Below the pieces are notes generated by a model. The model saw only the letters and a program-made list of their open reading frames with translations. It was not told where the DNA came from and ran no database searches. From assembly GCF_001571265.1 (NCBI RefSeq), contig NZ_BCTL01000036.1, positions 1 to 64,000 on the forward strand: DNA of 64,000 bases, written 5' to 3'. The stretch is from Cedecea neteri NBRC 105707 = ATCC 33855. Its GTDB lineage: Bacteria; Pseudomonadota; Gammaproteobacteria; Enterobacterales; Enterobacteriaceae. Position numbers and translations under genes: made by a program. The stretch's first letter is position 1. Each line of letters opens with the position of its first letter. This document shows, piece by piece, positions 1 to 9,112 of the stretch.

Positions 1-85
1 CATACAATTTTTTATACTATATCAATTAATCATTTACTTTCTACTATACGATATTTCGCTCAACCGGGTAAAATATTGATAGCGT

Positions 86-101
86 AGCCCCAAGTGGGGC
101 T
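86..101 (-). terminator. Hairpin downstream of hsdR
   Basis: A perfect 6-bp stem (AGCCCC/GGGGCT) with a 4-base loop lies 10 bases past the hsdR stop. Read on the minus strand it is not followed by a clean T-run, so it is only a possible transcription end for the restriction operon. Confidence 0.35.
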
Positions 102-110
102 TCACTACCC

Positions 111-3026
111 TCAGAACCCACGCATTCCATTGATAAAGGTATCAATCACGCTACAAACCTTATCATAGACACGTTTAAGCACCGTCTTCCTTTCAAGGAT
201 CCTTGGTGTCCACGTTAGAACCCTGGCTACCTCGTCCTCGCGTGGGGTCACATCGGTAAACAGGTAGTTATCCAGCAGGGCGGCAACTTTGCTTTCATCC
301 AGATTTTCTTCAGCACATAGCGTTGCAACCGCTTTACGTTTTTCACGTTCAACGTAGGTTTCAAAGATCTGGGCAATATCTTCATCGTGAGATACATGCA
401 ATAGGTTTTCTTCGATGAAATTATCAATCAGTTCGCGTTTGCTGCGTAGCGTGACATCACTGTCAACGATATCCATGACCTTCTTCTTCTGCTCCTGCTG
501 CGCTTCGGGTGGCATGGCCTGTATGCCAGCCAGTAGCCTCAGGATATAGCCGACATTAATTTCATCCCGATGAATCAGTGACACTTCAAAATCGACCTCA
601 TCCAGAATCGAGACTTTATCTTTGCCAGTGCGTTTTTTCACCTTGTCATAAATATCGAGATATTTACTGGTGTAATCGGCAAGAGTCTGATCCGATAAAG
701 GCTTACTCACTTCATCAAAATCAGCAAAGCTCTCTAGGATATTCTTCAGTCGCATCATGTCACGGAAAGCTGTCACAAAAGCAAGCTGAGCTTTTTCATC
801 AGGGAGGCTGTCCACGCTTTCCACTGTAGGTGTCAGGGTCATCAAGGTATCTACAGCAGCTTGATAGTCGCTCAGATACTCCTCGAAAGGCTTAACCAGC
901 ACGACTGAGGATGCGTCTTTGTTCGAGAATAGCGCTATGGCATCATCAGTGGCTTTCTTGAGGTTGCGGAAGCAGACGATGTTACCGTGGCTTTTCTTCT
1001 CATTAAGAATACGGTTGGTACGGGAGAATGCCTGTATTAATCCGTGATAACGCAGGTTTTTATCCACGTAAAGCGTATTGAGAGCCGGGCTGTCAAATCC
1101 CGTCAGGAACATATTGACCACCAGCAGGATATCGATCCCTTTTTCTTTGGTTCGCTGTGCAATGTTCTTGTAATAATTGTAAAAGCTTTGCGAATCATTA
1201 GCTGAATAGTTGGTGCCATACAGCGTATTGTAATCTTTGATGAAGTTGTCCAGATGGTCCCGACTGGATATATCGATTTTCCCGCCTTGAGGCAGGCTGA
1301 TATCTTCTTCATCCAGTAAGCCGTTAACAGCTTCCTTATCGCTTTTGTCCGCTTCGTTTGCTGCATAAGTAAAGATTGTTGCGATACGCAGCGGCTTGTA
1401 ATCTGGATTTGCCTGCTGAAGCTCTGTTTGTTTATCTTTAAAGAGTTTGTAGTATTTAATCAGCATGTCCACCGAGCCCACGCAGAACATCGCGGTAAAC
1501 TCCCGGTTTCGGGTCTTTGCATTGTGGTGAGCCAGGATGTAGTCGGTTATCTTGCCCAGCCGGATATCGCTTTCCATGACCTCTCTGGTGTCGATATCTT
1601 CCACATCGATATCAATCTCGTTGCTGGTTTCCTTACGGCGATAAGTTCCTACATACTCTACAGCAAAGCGCAATACGTTCTCATCACGGATGGCATCGAC
1701 AATGACATACTTGTGGAGGCATTTATCAAACAACATTTCAGTAGTCTGCTTGATGCCATTGGTGATGTTCACGTTATCGGCAAAGATCGGTGTACCTGTG
1801 AAACCAAACAGTTGTGCATTTTCAAAGAAATTCACGATAGCCTTGTGAGTATCACCGAACTGACTGCGGTGGCATTCGTCGAAGATAAAGACAATCCGTT
1901 CCTTACGTAGGTGCTCCAGCTGTGCCTTATAGCCTTCATGAGTAATGGCATTGTTCAGTTTCTGAATGGTGGTCAGTATCAGTTTACTGTTGTTAGCCTT
2001 GAGTTGCTTAATCAGCGTACTGGTATTGTTAGTCGTATCTACGCTGTCTTTAGCGAAACTGTTAAACTCTTTGGCTGTCTGATAATCCAGATCGCGACGA
2101 TCGACGACGAAAATAACCCGATCAACTTCAGGCATCGACATGATTACCTGGCTCGCCTTAAAGCTGGTCAACGTTTTACCGCTACCTGTAGTATGCCAGA
2201 TATAGCCATTACGGGGTTTCCGATGTAGGTGAAGACTGTCCTTAACATGGCGGATCATAGCTTCACAGGCATAGTACTGATAGGGACGCATGACCATCAG
2301 GCACTTACGGGTTTCATTCAGCACCGTGTAGTGAGTGATCATTTTTGCAATGTGACAAACTTTCAGGAAGGCTTCTGTAAACTTCTCCAGCGACTTAATG
2401 GGTTCATTTTTCTCGTCTGTCCAGAAGAAGGTCTGCTCGAAATGGTTAGTGCGGTTATTGGCGTAATATTTAGTATCAACACCATTACTAATAATAAACA
2501 GTTGAACATACTGGAACAGACCACTGCCTACCCAGAATGCATCCCGATGGTAACGGTCAATCTGATTAAAGGCTTCCTTCAGGCCCAGTCCACGGCGCTT
2601 TAGCTCAATTTGTACTAGTGGCAGGCCATTAATCAGCAGCGTAACGTCAAAGCGTGTTTTGCGCGTGTTTTGCTCTGCGCTGTACTGCTTAACCTGACGG
2701 GTGACCTGAAACTCGTTCTGGCACCATTCGTCTTTATTAATAAAACTGAGCCATTTCTCAGTACCGTCATCACGCAGCAACTGGTAGCGATCGCGCAGGA
2801 TTCTGGCGCGATCGATCACTTCATTACCTTTGGTCAGATGCAGAAAAACATGGTTAAATTCGCTGTCAGTGAGTGGGGCAGCCTCCAGCCGATTGTGTAT
2901 TTCAATCTGCTTGCGCAGGTTGGCTTTCATACTGGTTTCGTCGGTGACATTGACCAGTTCGTAGTGCATACCCACCAACTGGTTAATCAGCTGTGTTTCT
3001 AACTCGTATTCGCTTTGCGTTGCCAT
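111..3026 (-). CDS. hsdR: Type I restriction endonuclease, R subunit
   Basis: This is the motor and nuclease subunit of a type I restriction-modification complex. With HsdM and HsdS it translocates unmethylated DNA and cuts it at a distance. The 971-residue protein shows an N-terminal PD-(D/E)xK nuclease core (D127 in RFDVT, then E141 and K143 in QIELK). A superfamily 2 helicase follows, with Walker A TTGSGKT at about 279-285, DECH at 383-386 and TGTP at 410-413. The reading frame extends 32 codons further upstream, but the ATG at 3026 (MATQSEYELE) fits the family start, and the longer form would run into the intergenic stretch after hsdS. It lies 59 bases downstream of hsdS and is the last gene of the half-S/hsdM/hsdS/hsdR operon. 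The order M-S-R is the one usual for type IC systems; that subtype is an inference. All catalytic motifs look intact. Confidence 0.95.
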   Translation of the reverse strand: MATQSEYELETQLINQLVGMHYELVNVTDETSMKANLRKQIEIHNRLEAAPLTDSEFNHVFLHLTKGNEVIDRARILRDRYQLLRDDGTEKWLSFINKDEWCQNEFQVTRQVKQYSAEQNTRKTRFDVTLLINGLPLVQIELKRRGLGLKEAFNQIDRYHRDAFWVGSGLFQYVQLFIISNGVDTKYYANNRTNHFEQTFFWTDEKNEPIKSLEKFTEAFLKVCHIAKMITHYTVLNETRKCLMVMRPYQYYACEAMIRHVKDSLHLHRKPRNGYIWHTTGSGKTLTSFKASQVIMSMPEVDRVIFVVDRRDLDYQTAKEFNSFAKDSVDTTNNTSTLIKQLKANNSKLILTTIQKLNNAITHEGYKAQLEHLRKERIVFIFDECHRSQFGDTHKAIVNFFENAQLFGFTGTPIFADNVNITNGIKQTTEMLFDKCLHKYVIVDAIRDENVLRFAVEYVGTYRRKETSNEIDIDVEDIDTREVMESDIRLGKITDYILAHHNAKTRNREFTAMFCVGSVDMLIKYYKLFKDKQTELQQANPDYKPLRIATIFTYAANEADKSDKEAVNGLLDEEDISLPQGGKIDISSRDHLDNFIKDYNTLYGTNYSANDSQSFYNYYKNIAQRTKEKGIDILLVVNMFLTGFDSPALNTLYVDKNLRYHGLIQAFSRTNRILNEKKSHGNIVCFRNLKKATDDAIALFSNKDASSVVLVKPFEEYLSDYQAAVDTLMTLTPTVESVDSLPDEKAQLAFVTAFRDMMRLKNILESFADFDEVSKPLSDQTLADYTSKYLDIYDKVKKRTGKDKVSILDEVDFEVSLIHRDEINVGYILRLLAGIQAMPPEAQQEQKKKVMDIVDSDVTLRSKRELIDNFIEENLLHVSHDEDIAQIFETYVEREKRKAVATLCAEENLDESKVAALLDNYLFTDVTPREDEVARVLTWTPRILERKTVLKRVYDKVCSVIDTFINGMRGF

Positions 3027-3085
3027 CAGTGTATGGTGCCTTTTGTTATTTTTTCTGCTCCAGAGTGCCCCCGCCTGGATGATTT

Positions 3086-4321
3086 TTATATAAACATTTG
3101 CTGGAGCAGGCCCTGTTTCCAAGTTTTTAACTTATCCAGTTCTGTTTTTTTGGTAGTGATTTTGTCGTCAATGGCAGAGAGAAATCTAGCAATTTTAGTT
3201 TGTTCTTCATCAGAAGGTTGGGGTACCGGAAGATCGAAGAAATCTGCTCCTGAAATATTCATACGGTCATGTCTGGCACCACTATTCGCTACACTTTTCA
3301 TGTAATCATGCCAAACTGAACTTTCAAAAAAATATTGATAAAATTTCAACAATCCTTTTTCAAAACGAAAAACGGTATACAAAGGAGACATAACTCCTTG
3401 TGTCAATTCATTCATTTTTATAGGACCAACGGGAGCCGTTGAAGATATTCGCGGGTTGTATACGAAATCACCGATTCTAACGACGTAATATCCTGTTAAG
3501 TTGCTCTCTGTAACAATCTCTCTTTCAAAATAACTTTGTTGGCTAACAATGCCTTGTGTGGCAGAATTGGTTAAAACTGTACTTACTGAATTATCTCTAT
3601 TTTTAGTATTTACCTTAGAGGCTATTTTTTTTAGCTCCACCTCTTCCCACTGAGGAAAATTCCCACCATTATCATCCTTAAACCACAGTTCCTGACTAAA
3701 AATCTTCTGCATCATGCTTTTTTTGTACTGGCATAGCAGGTCGTACTGCTTGTGCAGTAACGTGATTTTTTCGTCTACAGAGGACAGAAAATCGGCGATT
3801 ATGGTTTGTTCTTCCTTGCAGGGGAAAGCTAACATGATTTGAAAAACATCTTTTTTAGTGATGTTTTTCATGCTATTACTTGTCCCTGATGCTTGCTCCT
3901 TAAGTAAAGACCTACCTTTATCTGAACTCAAAAAGCTAGCTAACCATTTAATATTACAAATATTGTCTTTTACTTTAACTTGCCATAATCGATCTGGAAC
4001 AAAAGTATTTCTAGGAGCATCTTTAATATAAGCATTAGCTCCAACCAATGCTGGGGTGTTCATTCGACTTATTAAAATACTATTACTCACTAGCATTTCT
4101 TTTAATCTAGAAACCTCATCATTTACAACTTTTTTTCTCTCTCTTTCATCAAAATATCCAAATGATACACAGCTTGTTTTAAGAATAGAATATTCATTAT
4201 CGCCGGGTAATTCGTCTATAGAGTTAACAGACACACCAGCATCCAAAGATACAACTAATTTACTGAGATAAGCCGAAGTCCAAGTATCTTTGAACGATGT
4301 AAATCTTAGTTTTGGCACCAT
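3086..4321 (-). CDS. hsdS: Type I restriction-modification specificity subunit S
   Basis: The DNA-recognition subunit sets the target of both methylation and restriction. At 411 residues it has the normal two-domain layout. A first target-recognition domain covers about residues 1-150. A conserved spacer helix follows (EEQTIIADFLSSVDEKI, about 160-180). A second recognition domain covers about 210-360. The distal conserved helix, visibly related to the first (EEQTKIARFLSAIDDKI), is near the C-terminus. The start is taken at the ATG at 4321, which shares its A with the hsdM stop (TGATG), a typical coupled junction; an in-frame GTG lies one codon upstream. The gene is clearly more AT-rich than hsdM and hsdR, mainly in the recognition domains, as expected where specificity domains are swapped between strains. 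The target sequence cannot be read from the protein. Confidence 0.95.
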   Translation of the reverse strand: MVPKLRFTSFKDTWTSAYLSKLVVSLDAGVSVNSIDELPGDNEYSILKTSCVSFGYFDERERKKVVNDEVSRLKEMLVSNSILISRMNTPALVGANAYIKDAPRNTFVPDRLWQVKVKDNICNIKWLASFLSSDKGRSLLKEQASGTSNSMKNITKKDVFQIMLAFPCKEEQTIIADFLSSVDEKITLLHKQYDLLCQYKKSMMQKIFSQELWFKDDNGGNFPQWEEVELKKIASKVNTKNRDNSVSTVLTNSATQGIVSQQSYFEREIVTESNLTGYYVVRIGDFVYNPRISSTAPVGPIKMNELTQGVMSPLYTVFRFEKGLLKFYQYFFESSVWHDYMKSVANSGARHDRMNISGADFFDLPVPQPSDEEQTKIARFLSAIDDKITTKKTELDKLKTWKQGLLQQMFI

Positions 4322-5928
4322 CACTTATCCCCCTCAACGATAGTAAACGGCGCATCAATCCCCAGTTCCTTACAGAATCCAGCAATGGTCTTATCAAGCT
4401 CAGCTACTCTCCCTTCCAGCTCACGGATCTCTTGCGCCACGGCGTTGAGGTCAATTTCATCTTCCGCTTCAAAGGTATCGACATAGCGAGGGATATTAAG
4501 GTTGTAATCGTTATCCCGGACCTCTTTAAGAGTCGCAATATGGCTGTACTTTTCCAGCGCTTTCCAGTCGTTGTAAGTATCTGCAATCTTGTCGATATGT
4601 TCCGGTAGCAGGCGATTCTGGGTTTTCACCTTCTCAAAGTCATTGCTTGCGTCAATAAACAAAATACCGTCGTTGTGTTTGCGGCACTTACGCAACACCA
4701 GCACACAGGTTGGGATACTGGTGCCATAGAAGATATTCGCAGGTAGCCCGATAACGGCATCAATACAGTTCAGCTGTTCAATCATGAACTTGCGGATGTG
4801 TCCTTCTGCCGCACCACGGAATAAGACCCCATGAGGCAGGACAACCGCCATTGTGCCATCATCTTCTAGGTGATAGAACATATGTTGCACAAATGCCATA
4901 TCCGCTTTGCTGGACGGCGCGAGCTTACCGTATTGCGCAAAGCGGTCATCGTTCATAAACAGCGGGCTGGCACTCCATTTGGCGGAGAATGGCGGGTTGG
5001 CGACGATAGCATCAAAATTCAGATGCGTGTGCTGCGGATGCTCCAGTGTATCTTCCTGCATGATTTCAAAGTCAGCATAGTGAACGCCATGCAGAATCAT
5101 ATTCATACGTGCAAGGTTGTAGGTGGTTCGGTTCATTTCCTGACCGTAGATTTTACCTACGGAAGAGGCTTCACGTTTTACACGCAGCAGCAGAGAGCCA
5201 GAGCCACAGGTCGGGTCATAGACGTTTTTCAGTTTGAGCTTATGTGTGGTAACAATTTTTGCCAGCAACGTAGAAACTGGCTGCGGTGTATAGAACTCGC
5301 CCGCTTTCTTACCTGCACCGGATGCAAACTGACCAATCAGATACTCGTAAGCATCGCCCAGAATGTCAGAACTGGCTTCACTCAGGTTAAAACTCAGTTT
5401 GTCGAGTTCGGTAATAACCTTACCAATCAGCTCATTTTTGGCTTTGGCAGTATTACCCAGTTTGCTGGAGCCTAAATCCAGGTCTTCAAACAGGTTGCTA
5501 AAGTCATCTGCGGAGTCAGTGCCCAGGGTGCTTTGCTCAATATTGCGCAGAGTGGTAGCAAGATCTTCAAGGATAAAACCTTCTCCAGCACCTTTCTGAT
5601 CTTTCGCTACACGCTGAGCCATAGTGTGGAACAGGTCAGTTGGGGGCAGAAAGTAACCCAGCGTCTGAATGCTGTCGTCTTTTACCGCATCAATGATGTC
5701 CTGATAAGCCGGATGTCCAGCGGTCAGCTCGTTATACTTAATCCCGTCTTCTTTCAGGATTTTGTTGGCATAAGTGACAAACTTCTCGGAAAGATACTTG
5801 TAAAAGATGAAACCAAGGCAATAGTCACGAAATTCATCGGCATTCATCTTGCCACGCAGGGTATCTGCAATATTCCAAAGGCGGCTTTGCAGTTCACTTA
5901 AATTCTGTGCTTCAATCTGGGGCGACAT
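4321..5928 (-). CDS. hsdM: Type I restriction-modification methyltransferase, M subunit
   Basis: The adenine-N6 DNA methyltransferase subunit acts as M2S for modification and, with HsdR, for restriction. The 535-residue protein has an N-terminal HsdM helical domain (about 8-140), then the segment GEFYTPQPVS at about 210-219. The S-adenosylmethionine motif DPTCGSGS is at 238-245 and the catalytic NPPF at 311-314. The start at 5928 has a good ribosome site (AGGAAGA). The gene ends in TGATG overlapping hsdS. Forty-one bases upstream is a small HsdS-like gene on the same strand, so transcription probably begins ahead of that gene. Length and motifs are those of a complete, active enzyme. Confidence 0.96.
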   Translation of the reverse strand: MSPQIEAQNLSELQSRLWNIADTLRGKMNADEFRDYCLGFIFYKYLSEKFVTYANKILKEDGIKYNELTAGHPAYQDIIDAVKDDSIQTLGYFLPPTDLFHTMAQRVAKDQKGAGEGFILEDLATTLRNIEQSTLGTDSADDFSNLFEDLDLGSSKLGNTAKAKNELIGKVITELDKLSFNLSEASSDILGDAYEYLIGQFASGAGKKAGEFYTPQPVSTLLAKIVTTHKLKLKNVYDPTCGSGSLLLRVKREASSVGKIYGQEMNRTTYNLARMNMILHGVHYADFEIMQEDTLEHPQHTHLNFDAIVANPPFSAKWSASPLFMNDDRFAQYGKLAPSSKADMAFVQHMFYHLEDDGTMAVVLPHGVLFRGAAEGHIRKFMIEQLNCIDAVIGLPANIFYGTSIPTCVLVLRKCRKHNDGILFIDASNDFEKVKTQNRLLPEHIDKIADTYNDWKALEKYSHIATLKEVRDNDYNLNIPRYVDTFEAEDEIDLNAVAQEIRELEGRVAELDKTIAGFCKELGIDAPFTIVEGDK

Positions 5929-5969
5929 ACTTCTTCCTGTTGTTCTTATCAGTCCCGGTTAAGGGATAA

Positions 5970-6557
5970 TTATTGAATCATATCACTGAGCTGGCTCAGG
6001 ATCTGTTGTTCGTTAAGGGCGGCCAGGCGTTCCTGGTAATGGCGTTTTTCAAGGGTTGCCAGATAGAGCCCACCGATTGCCTCCTGCTTATGGAGGGGAG
6101 GCAGCGTTGCGGTAAACTGACGTACCTCAGTAAGAGACAAACGCAATACAAACGTTGACCCCTGCGTTGCCAGAGCCTGCTGGCGGCGGCTTTCCCTGCT
6201 TTCATTGAAGTGCCAGACAAACCACGCAGGAACAACCTTACCGCCGTCAACTTCGACCCTGACATAGTTATTACTGAGCAGACGACCGGCATGCTCAGGG
6301 CTGACGATAGCGGCCTTACCATGAATCAGGCTAATGACCACACCTCCCGTCCGGACTGAAAGAACAGCTTGAGTGGGGCGTACAACCTGCTCTTTATCAC
6401 CGTTGATGGTATTACCCGGTTGCCAGCAGTCACTCATAAACTGCTCGGTGGCGTAAAAACGACATGCTTTAGCCTCATCATTCTGTCTGATGCGACTGAC
6501 ATGGGCACCGGGAGTAAATGAAGCAACGGTGGAATAGGGTACTGGCTCATTTTTCAT
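5970..6557 (-). CDS. Single-domain HsdS-like protein (half specificity subunit)
   Basis: This 195-residue protein resembles one half of a type I specificity subunit. One target-recognition-like domain (about 1-135) is followed by the sequence LPPLHKQEAIGGLYLATLE and a helical tail rich in Leu, Gln and Glu, which matches the conserved dimer-contact helix of HsdS. It stands first in the operon, 41 bases ahead of hsdM, which already has a full two-domain hsdS behind it. Two copies of a half-S can in principle replace one full S and give a palindromic specificity; it could instead be a regulator or a relic. The start has no clear ribosome site. The family assignment is by recognition of the conserved helix; the function is inferred. 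Confidence 0.7.
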   Translation of the reverse strand: MKNEPVPYSTVASFTPGAHVSRIRQNDEAKACRFYATEQFMSDCWQPGNTINGDKEQVVRPTQAVLSVRTGGVVISLIHGKAAIVSPEHAGRLLSNNYVRVEVDGGKVVPAWFVWHFNESRESRRQQALATQGSTFVLRLSLTEVRQFTATLPPLHKQEAIGGLYLATLEKRHYQERLAALNEQQILSQLSDMIQ

Positions 6558-6588
6558 TGAATAAACTTAAATTACAATGTGTTTAATG

Positions 6589-6616
6589 AGTGTATCGAAC
6601 TATACGGTGAGGTCAA
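6589..6616 (-). promoter_or_regulatory. Possible promoter of the restriction operon
   Basis: On the minus strand TTGACC (6616-6611) and TACACT (6594-6589) are separated by 16 bases and stand about 30 bases ahead of the half-HsdS start. The match to sigma-70 boxes is 5/6 and 4/6. This is a prediction by eye only. Confidence 0.3.
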
Positions 6617-6688
6617 CTGAATTTAATTTTATTACGTAACACTCTCGTTTTCAGGCCAGATCGGAGGAGTCACGTTGGAGAGTTGCAT

Positions 6689-6705
6689 GTTACTTACTTA
6701 GTAAC
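6689..6705. promoter_or_regulatory. Inverted repeat in the divergent intergenic region
   Basis: GTTACT-TACTT-AGTAAC is a perfect 6+5+6 inverted repeat in the AT-rich gap between the restriction operon and the divergent XRE gene. A candidate operator for that regulator; the related sequence TTACT or TACTAA recurs nearby at about 6720-6750. Confidence 0.4.
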
Positions 6706-6843
6706 TTTATTGAAAATTTTACGTACTAAATTCCAGTTATTTACTAAATTTGAATGATTAATGCGATTTTTAATTACTTTATTACGTTTTAATGATATTG
6801 ATTTATCTTAAATGGTTAGAATGCAATGAGGCAGTAAATTTGT

Positions 6844-7284
6844 ATGGAGAGCTATCAGAATAATATGACTTGGGGAGAGCCTCCTCTTCCAAAAGGACCT
6901 GAACACTTTGGTGAGCGTCTGAAAACTGTTATCGGGAAACAGTCTGTCGCCTCTTTTTCCAGGGATTGTGGGGTTTCCGAAGCCTCCATGAGGAAATACC
7001 TGAAAACTGATACCGTGCCGGGTATCGATAGCGTGGCTATGATTGCCTCCTGTACGGGGCGTTCTCTGACCTGGCTTATTACGGGGGAAGGCGACCCCTT
7101 TACGGACAACGCCAGGCAGGAACACTTTTCAGAAGAAGATATCAAAAAATGGTGGGGCCTTATTTTCGACGCTTTGGACGTTGAAAATAAAACCAAAATT
7201 ATCCATGCTTTTCAGCAAGGTGGACTGAGTTCTGTATTTCACCCTTCTCTCGCTACCAGTAAGGCGGTCAAAATAAAGGGATAG
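6844..7284 (+). CDS. XRE/CI-like helix-turn-helix regulator, divergent from the restriction operon
   Basis: The 146-residue protein has an N-terminal repressor-type helix-turn-helix domain (about 20-80: GERLKTVIG, then SVASFSRDCGVSEASMRKYL) ending in LTWLITGEG, a signature of phage CI-like and Mu-type repressors. A short C-terminal tail follows (about 90-146). A GAGG ribosome site lies 12 bases ahead of the ATG. It is transcribed away from the half-S/hsdM/hsdS/hsdR operon across a 286-base AT-rich gap with an inverted repeat. Control of the restriction operon, as done by controller proteins of other systems, is a plausible inference from the arrangement but not shown. Confidence 0.75.
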   Translation: MESYQNNMTWGEPPLPKGPEHFGERLKTVIGKQSVASFSRDCGVSEASMRKYLKTDTVPGIDSVAMIASCTGRSLTWLITGEGDPFTDNARQEHFSEEDIKKWWGLIFDALDVENKTKIIHAFQQGGLSSVFHPSLATSKAVKIKG

Positions 7285-7347
7285 TGAGGGCCTGTAAGCG
7301 CATTCCTGGCTGTAGGATGTCCGCGTGAGCAACGACTTCAGGATGGC

Positions 7348-7836
7348 TTACCGGTCGCTTGGAGGTGGTATCTGAGCTGTCGCTTTATTCCCCGAATTCG
7401 ATTTACCTTCCGGCTGATTATAATTCCAGCTCCAGTCTCTCCGGCTGATACTGTATATCCCCGTTTTGCAGGTCTTACAATGTTTCTCCCCCCGATAGTG
7501 AGTATTGCACCAGACACAGAACCAGTGCGTAACCGGGTTGATGGTATCCATACTGTCAACCAGTGCGCGTAATCGTAGAAGAAAAGCCTGTCTCCTGATT
7601 TCTGCCCGAATGTAACCGCATTTTGACACATCGGCTTTAGTGATTTCAGTGGGCTGAAGATGTTCAAACCAGGCATCTTCACCGATGATGTTGTCCTGCA
7701 GCCTTACCGGACAATGGCAATCAGGGCAACGCCACAGGTTGTCAGTCCCGGGATTAACCTCTTTTGCAGGAACGTAATGATTGTCAGCGTCGAGTGCCAG
7801 ATACTGCTTTACCCGCAATATGTTTATCTTGGGCAT
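7348..7836 (-). CDS. Zinc-ribbon protein of CP4-type islands
   Basis: The 162-residue protein has two cysteine clusters that look like zinc ribbons: C37-P-D-C40 (with C42) and C107-x-x-C110 plus C120-x-x-C123. Its N-terminus (MPKINILRVKQYLALDADN) is typical of putative zinc-ribbon proteins of enterobacterial genomic islands. The start at 7836 has a good AGAGGAA site; the frame continues upstream without support. It lies downstream of alpA on the same strand. Its role is unknown; zinc binding and a nucleic-acid or protein contact are inferred from the cysteines only. Confidence 0.7.
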   Translation of the reverse strand: MPKINILRVKQYLALDADNHYVPAKEVNPGTDNLWRCPDCHCPVRLQDNIIGEDAWFEHLQPTEITKADVSKCGYIRAEIRRQAFLLRLRALVDSMDTINPVTHWFCVWCNTHYRGEKHCKTCKTGIYSISRRDWSWNYNQPEGKSNSGNKATAQIPPPSDR

Positions 7837-8130
7837 GGCTATGATTCCTCTTAGTTTCATACAGATGAGACAGATAAGGCTAGTACGGTGCCCCCACCAG
7901 ACATGATGTTTATGATTCAACAATGGTGGTCGCAGGGGATGTGTAAATGCTCATTGTATTTCTGTCGGTATTTTCGATATGCGTAGAATGCGCTAGATGC
8001 ATTTCTGACCGATTTACTTTTTAAGATTGATAACTTTCTGGTTTTAAAGCGTAAAGCTTCAATGAAGGCTTTGGGGCGGTTTGAGTCAGTAGCTGGAGTC
8101 AACTTATCAGGTTCATTCTCAGTTGTGTTA

Positions 8131-8343
8131 CTACCGTGACTGATTGATGCGGTTTTGAAGCCAGGCTTCTACTTCACTTTGCATCCAGCGGGAGCTGCGA
8201 CCCAGTTTAATTGGCTTCGGAAATTCACCGTCTTTAATCAGCTTGTAGAACCATTTATCGGTTAAGCCCGTGAAGCTGGTGATGAATGCCATATCGACCA
8301 TTTTGTCGTTAAGCAGGCTGGTATTGTTGTTCTGGGTGGTCAT
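8131..8343 (-). CDS. alpA: AlpA-family transcriptional regulator
   Basis: This 70-residue DNA-binding protein belongs to the AlpA/excisionase-like family. The helix-turn-helix reads from FTGLTDKWFYKLIKDGEFP into KLGRSSRWMQSEVEAWLQ. In CP4-57 and P4-like elements AlpA controls the integrase gene and so excision of the island. The start chosen is the ATG at 8343, preceded by GGAAAC; the frame is open for another 52 codons upstream but this overlaps the preceding gene and lacks family similarity. No integrase gene is in the window, so its target may lie to the left or be lost. Confidence 0.85.
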   Translation of the reverse strand: MTTQNNNTSLLNDKMVDMAFITSFTGLTDKWFYKLIKDGEFPKPIKLGRSSRWMQSEVEAWLQNRINQSR

Positions 8344-8464
8344 GATGACTGTTTCCATATGCATGTTGAGAGATATGGAGAAGCGCCTGTACTGGTGATG
8401 GTTAACCATTGACGCATTCTCCTTCTCAACATCCAGACGGCAGTAATAAAATAATCTGTTCCCG

Positions 8465-9112
8465 CTACCGAACTGAGCAGCCAAAGTTACGCTGACCATC
8501 TGAATTGTCTTTGCTGTACTCTTTAGCCATATACATCGCTCTTGAGGTCAAATCTTCGTAAGTGTCCTCGAAGTAACGGTTATTACGGTTTAACTGGTAA
8601 AACCCGCTTGGTGGGATGTGAATCAGTCCCACATACTTGCTTTCCGCGTATTCTCGTTTGATTGCCCGTATCCATGCCCGAACAACCATATTAAAAACAC
8701 TCTGGTTGAAGGTATTACTAGGGTCTTGTTTAATCTTCCCCGGCCACGCATAGGCGTCTTTGTTTAGCAAAAGCAATACATGGTAATGTTTCTTGCTCCC
8801 TTCCTTATTAAATTCCCGTACCCATACAAATCTCATGTTGCATGTCAGCGTTTTCTTCCCCGCTTTCCTCTTACGTTTAATGTCCGCTTTGATCTGTGCT
8901 TTTACCGAGTTGATGAAGCGAGTGATGACCTCAGGGCCTGTATAACACTGTGTAGGGCAATCTGGACGCTCTTCTTCGTCAGGGAAGCGCAGATCGAATC
9001 TGATTGCCAATAGACGGGGATACTGTTTTAACGCTCTGTCGATTGTTTTGGTTATACCGTGCACATAGGCTTGATTAAGTTCCCCATACCAATTCTGGTT
9101 CTTGATGCTCAT
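8465..9112 (-). CDS. YfjJ/YagK-type, inovirus Gp2-like replication protein
   Basis: The 215-residue protein is of the family found as YfjJ and YagK in E. coli CP4 elements and as Gp2 of inovirus-type elements. It has an HUH-like signature, H109-Y-H111 in the strand KHYHVLLLLN, and a later Y194-M-A-K197 segment in a helix, as in rolling-circle Rep/relaxase-type enzymes. The tyrosine position is my inference. It lies just upstream of alpA. An upstream 590-base gap contains a short repeated motif (four ATCTAC copies between 9181 and 9331) that could be a replication or control region. Length is normal for the family. Confidence 0.75.
   Translation of the reverse strand: MSIKNQNWYGELNQAYVHGITKTIDRALKQYPRLLAIRFDLRFPDEEERPDCPTQCYTGPEVITRFINSVKAQIKADIKRKRKAGKKTLTCNMRFVWVREFNKEGSKKHYHVLLLLNKDAYAWPGKIKQDPSNTFNQSVFNMVVRAWIRAIKREYAESKYVGLIHIPPSGFYQLNRNNRYFEDTYEDLTSRAMYMAKEYSKDNSDGQRNFGCSVR

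Noticed and set aside
7917-8102. 61-codon minus-strand frame between the zinc-ribbon gene and alpA
   Set aside because: It needs a TTG start with no good ribosome site and has no recognisable family. It could still be a small island gene, but the sequence does not support it enough.
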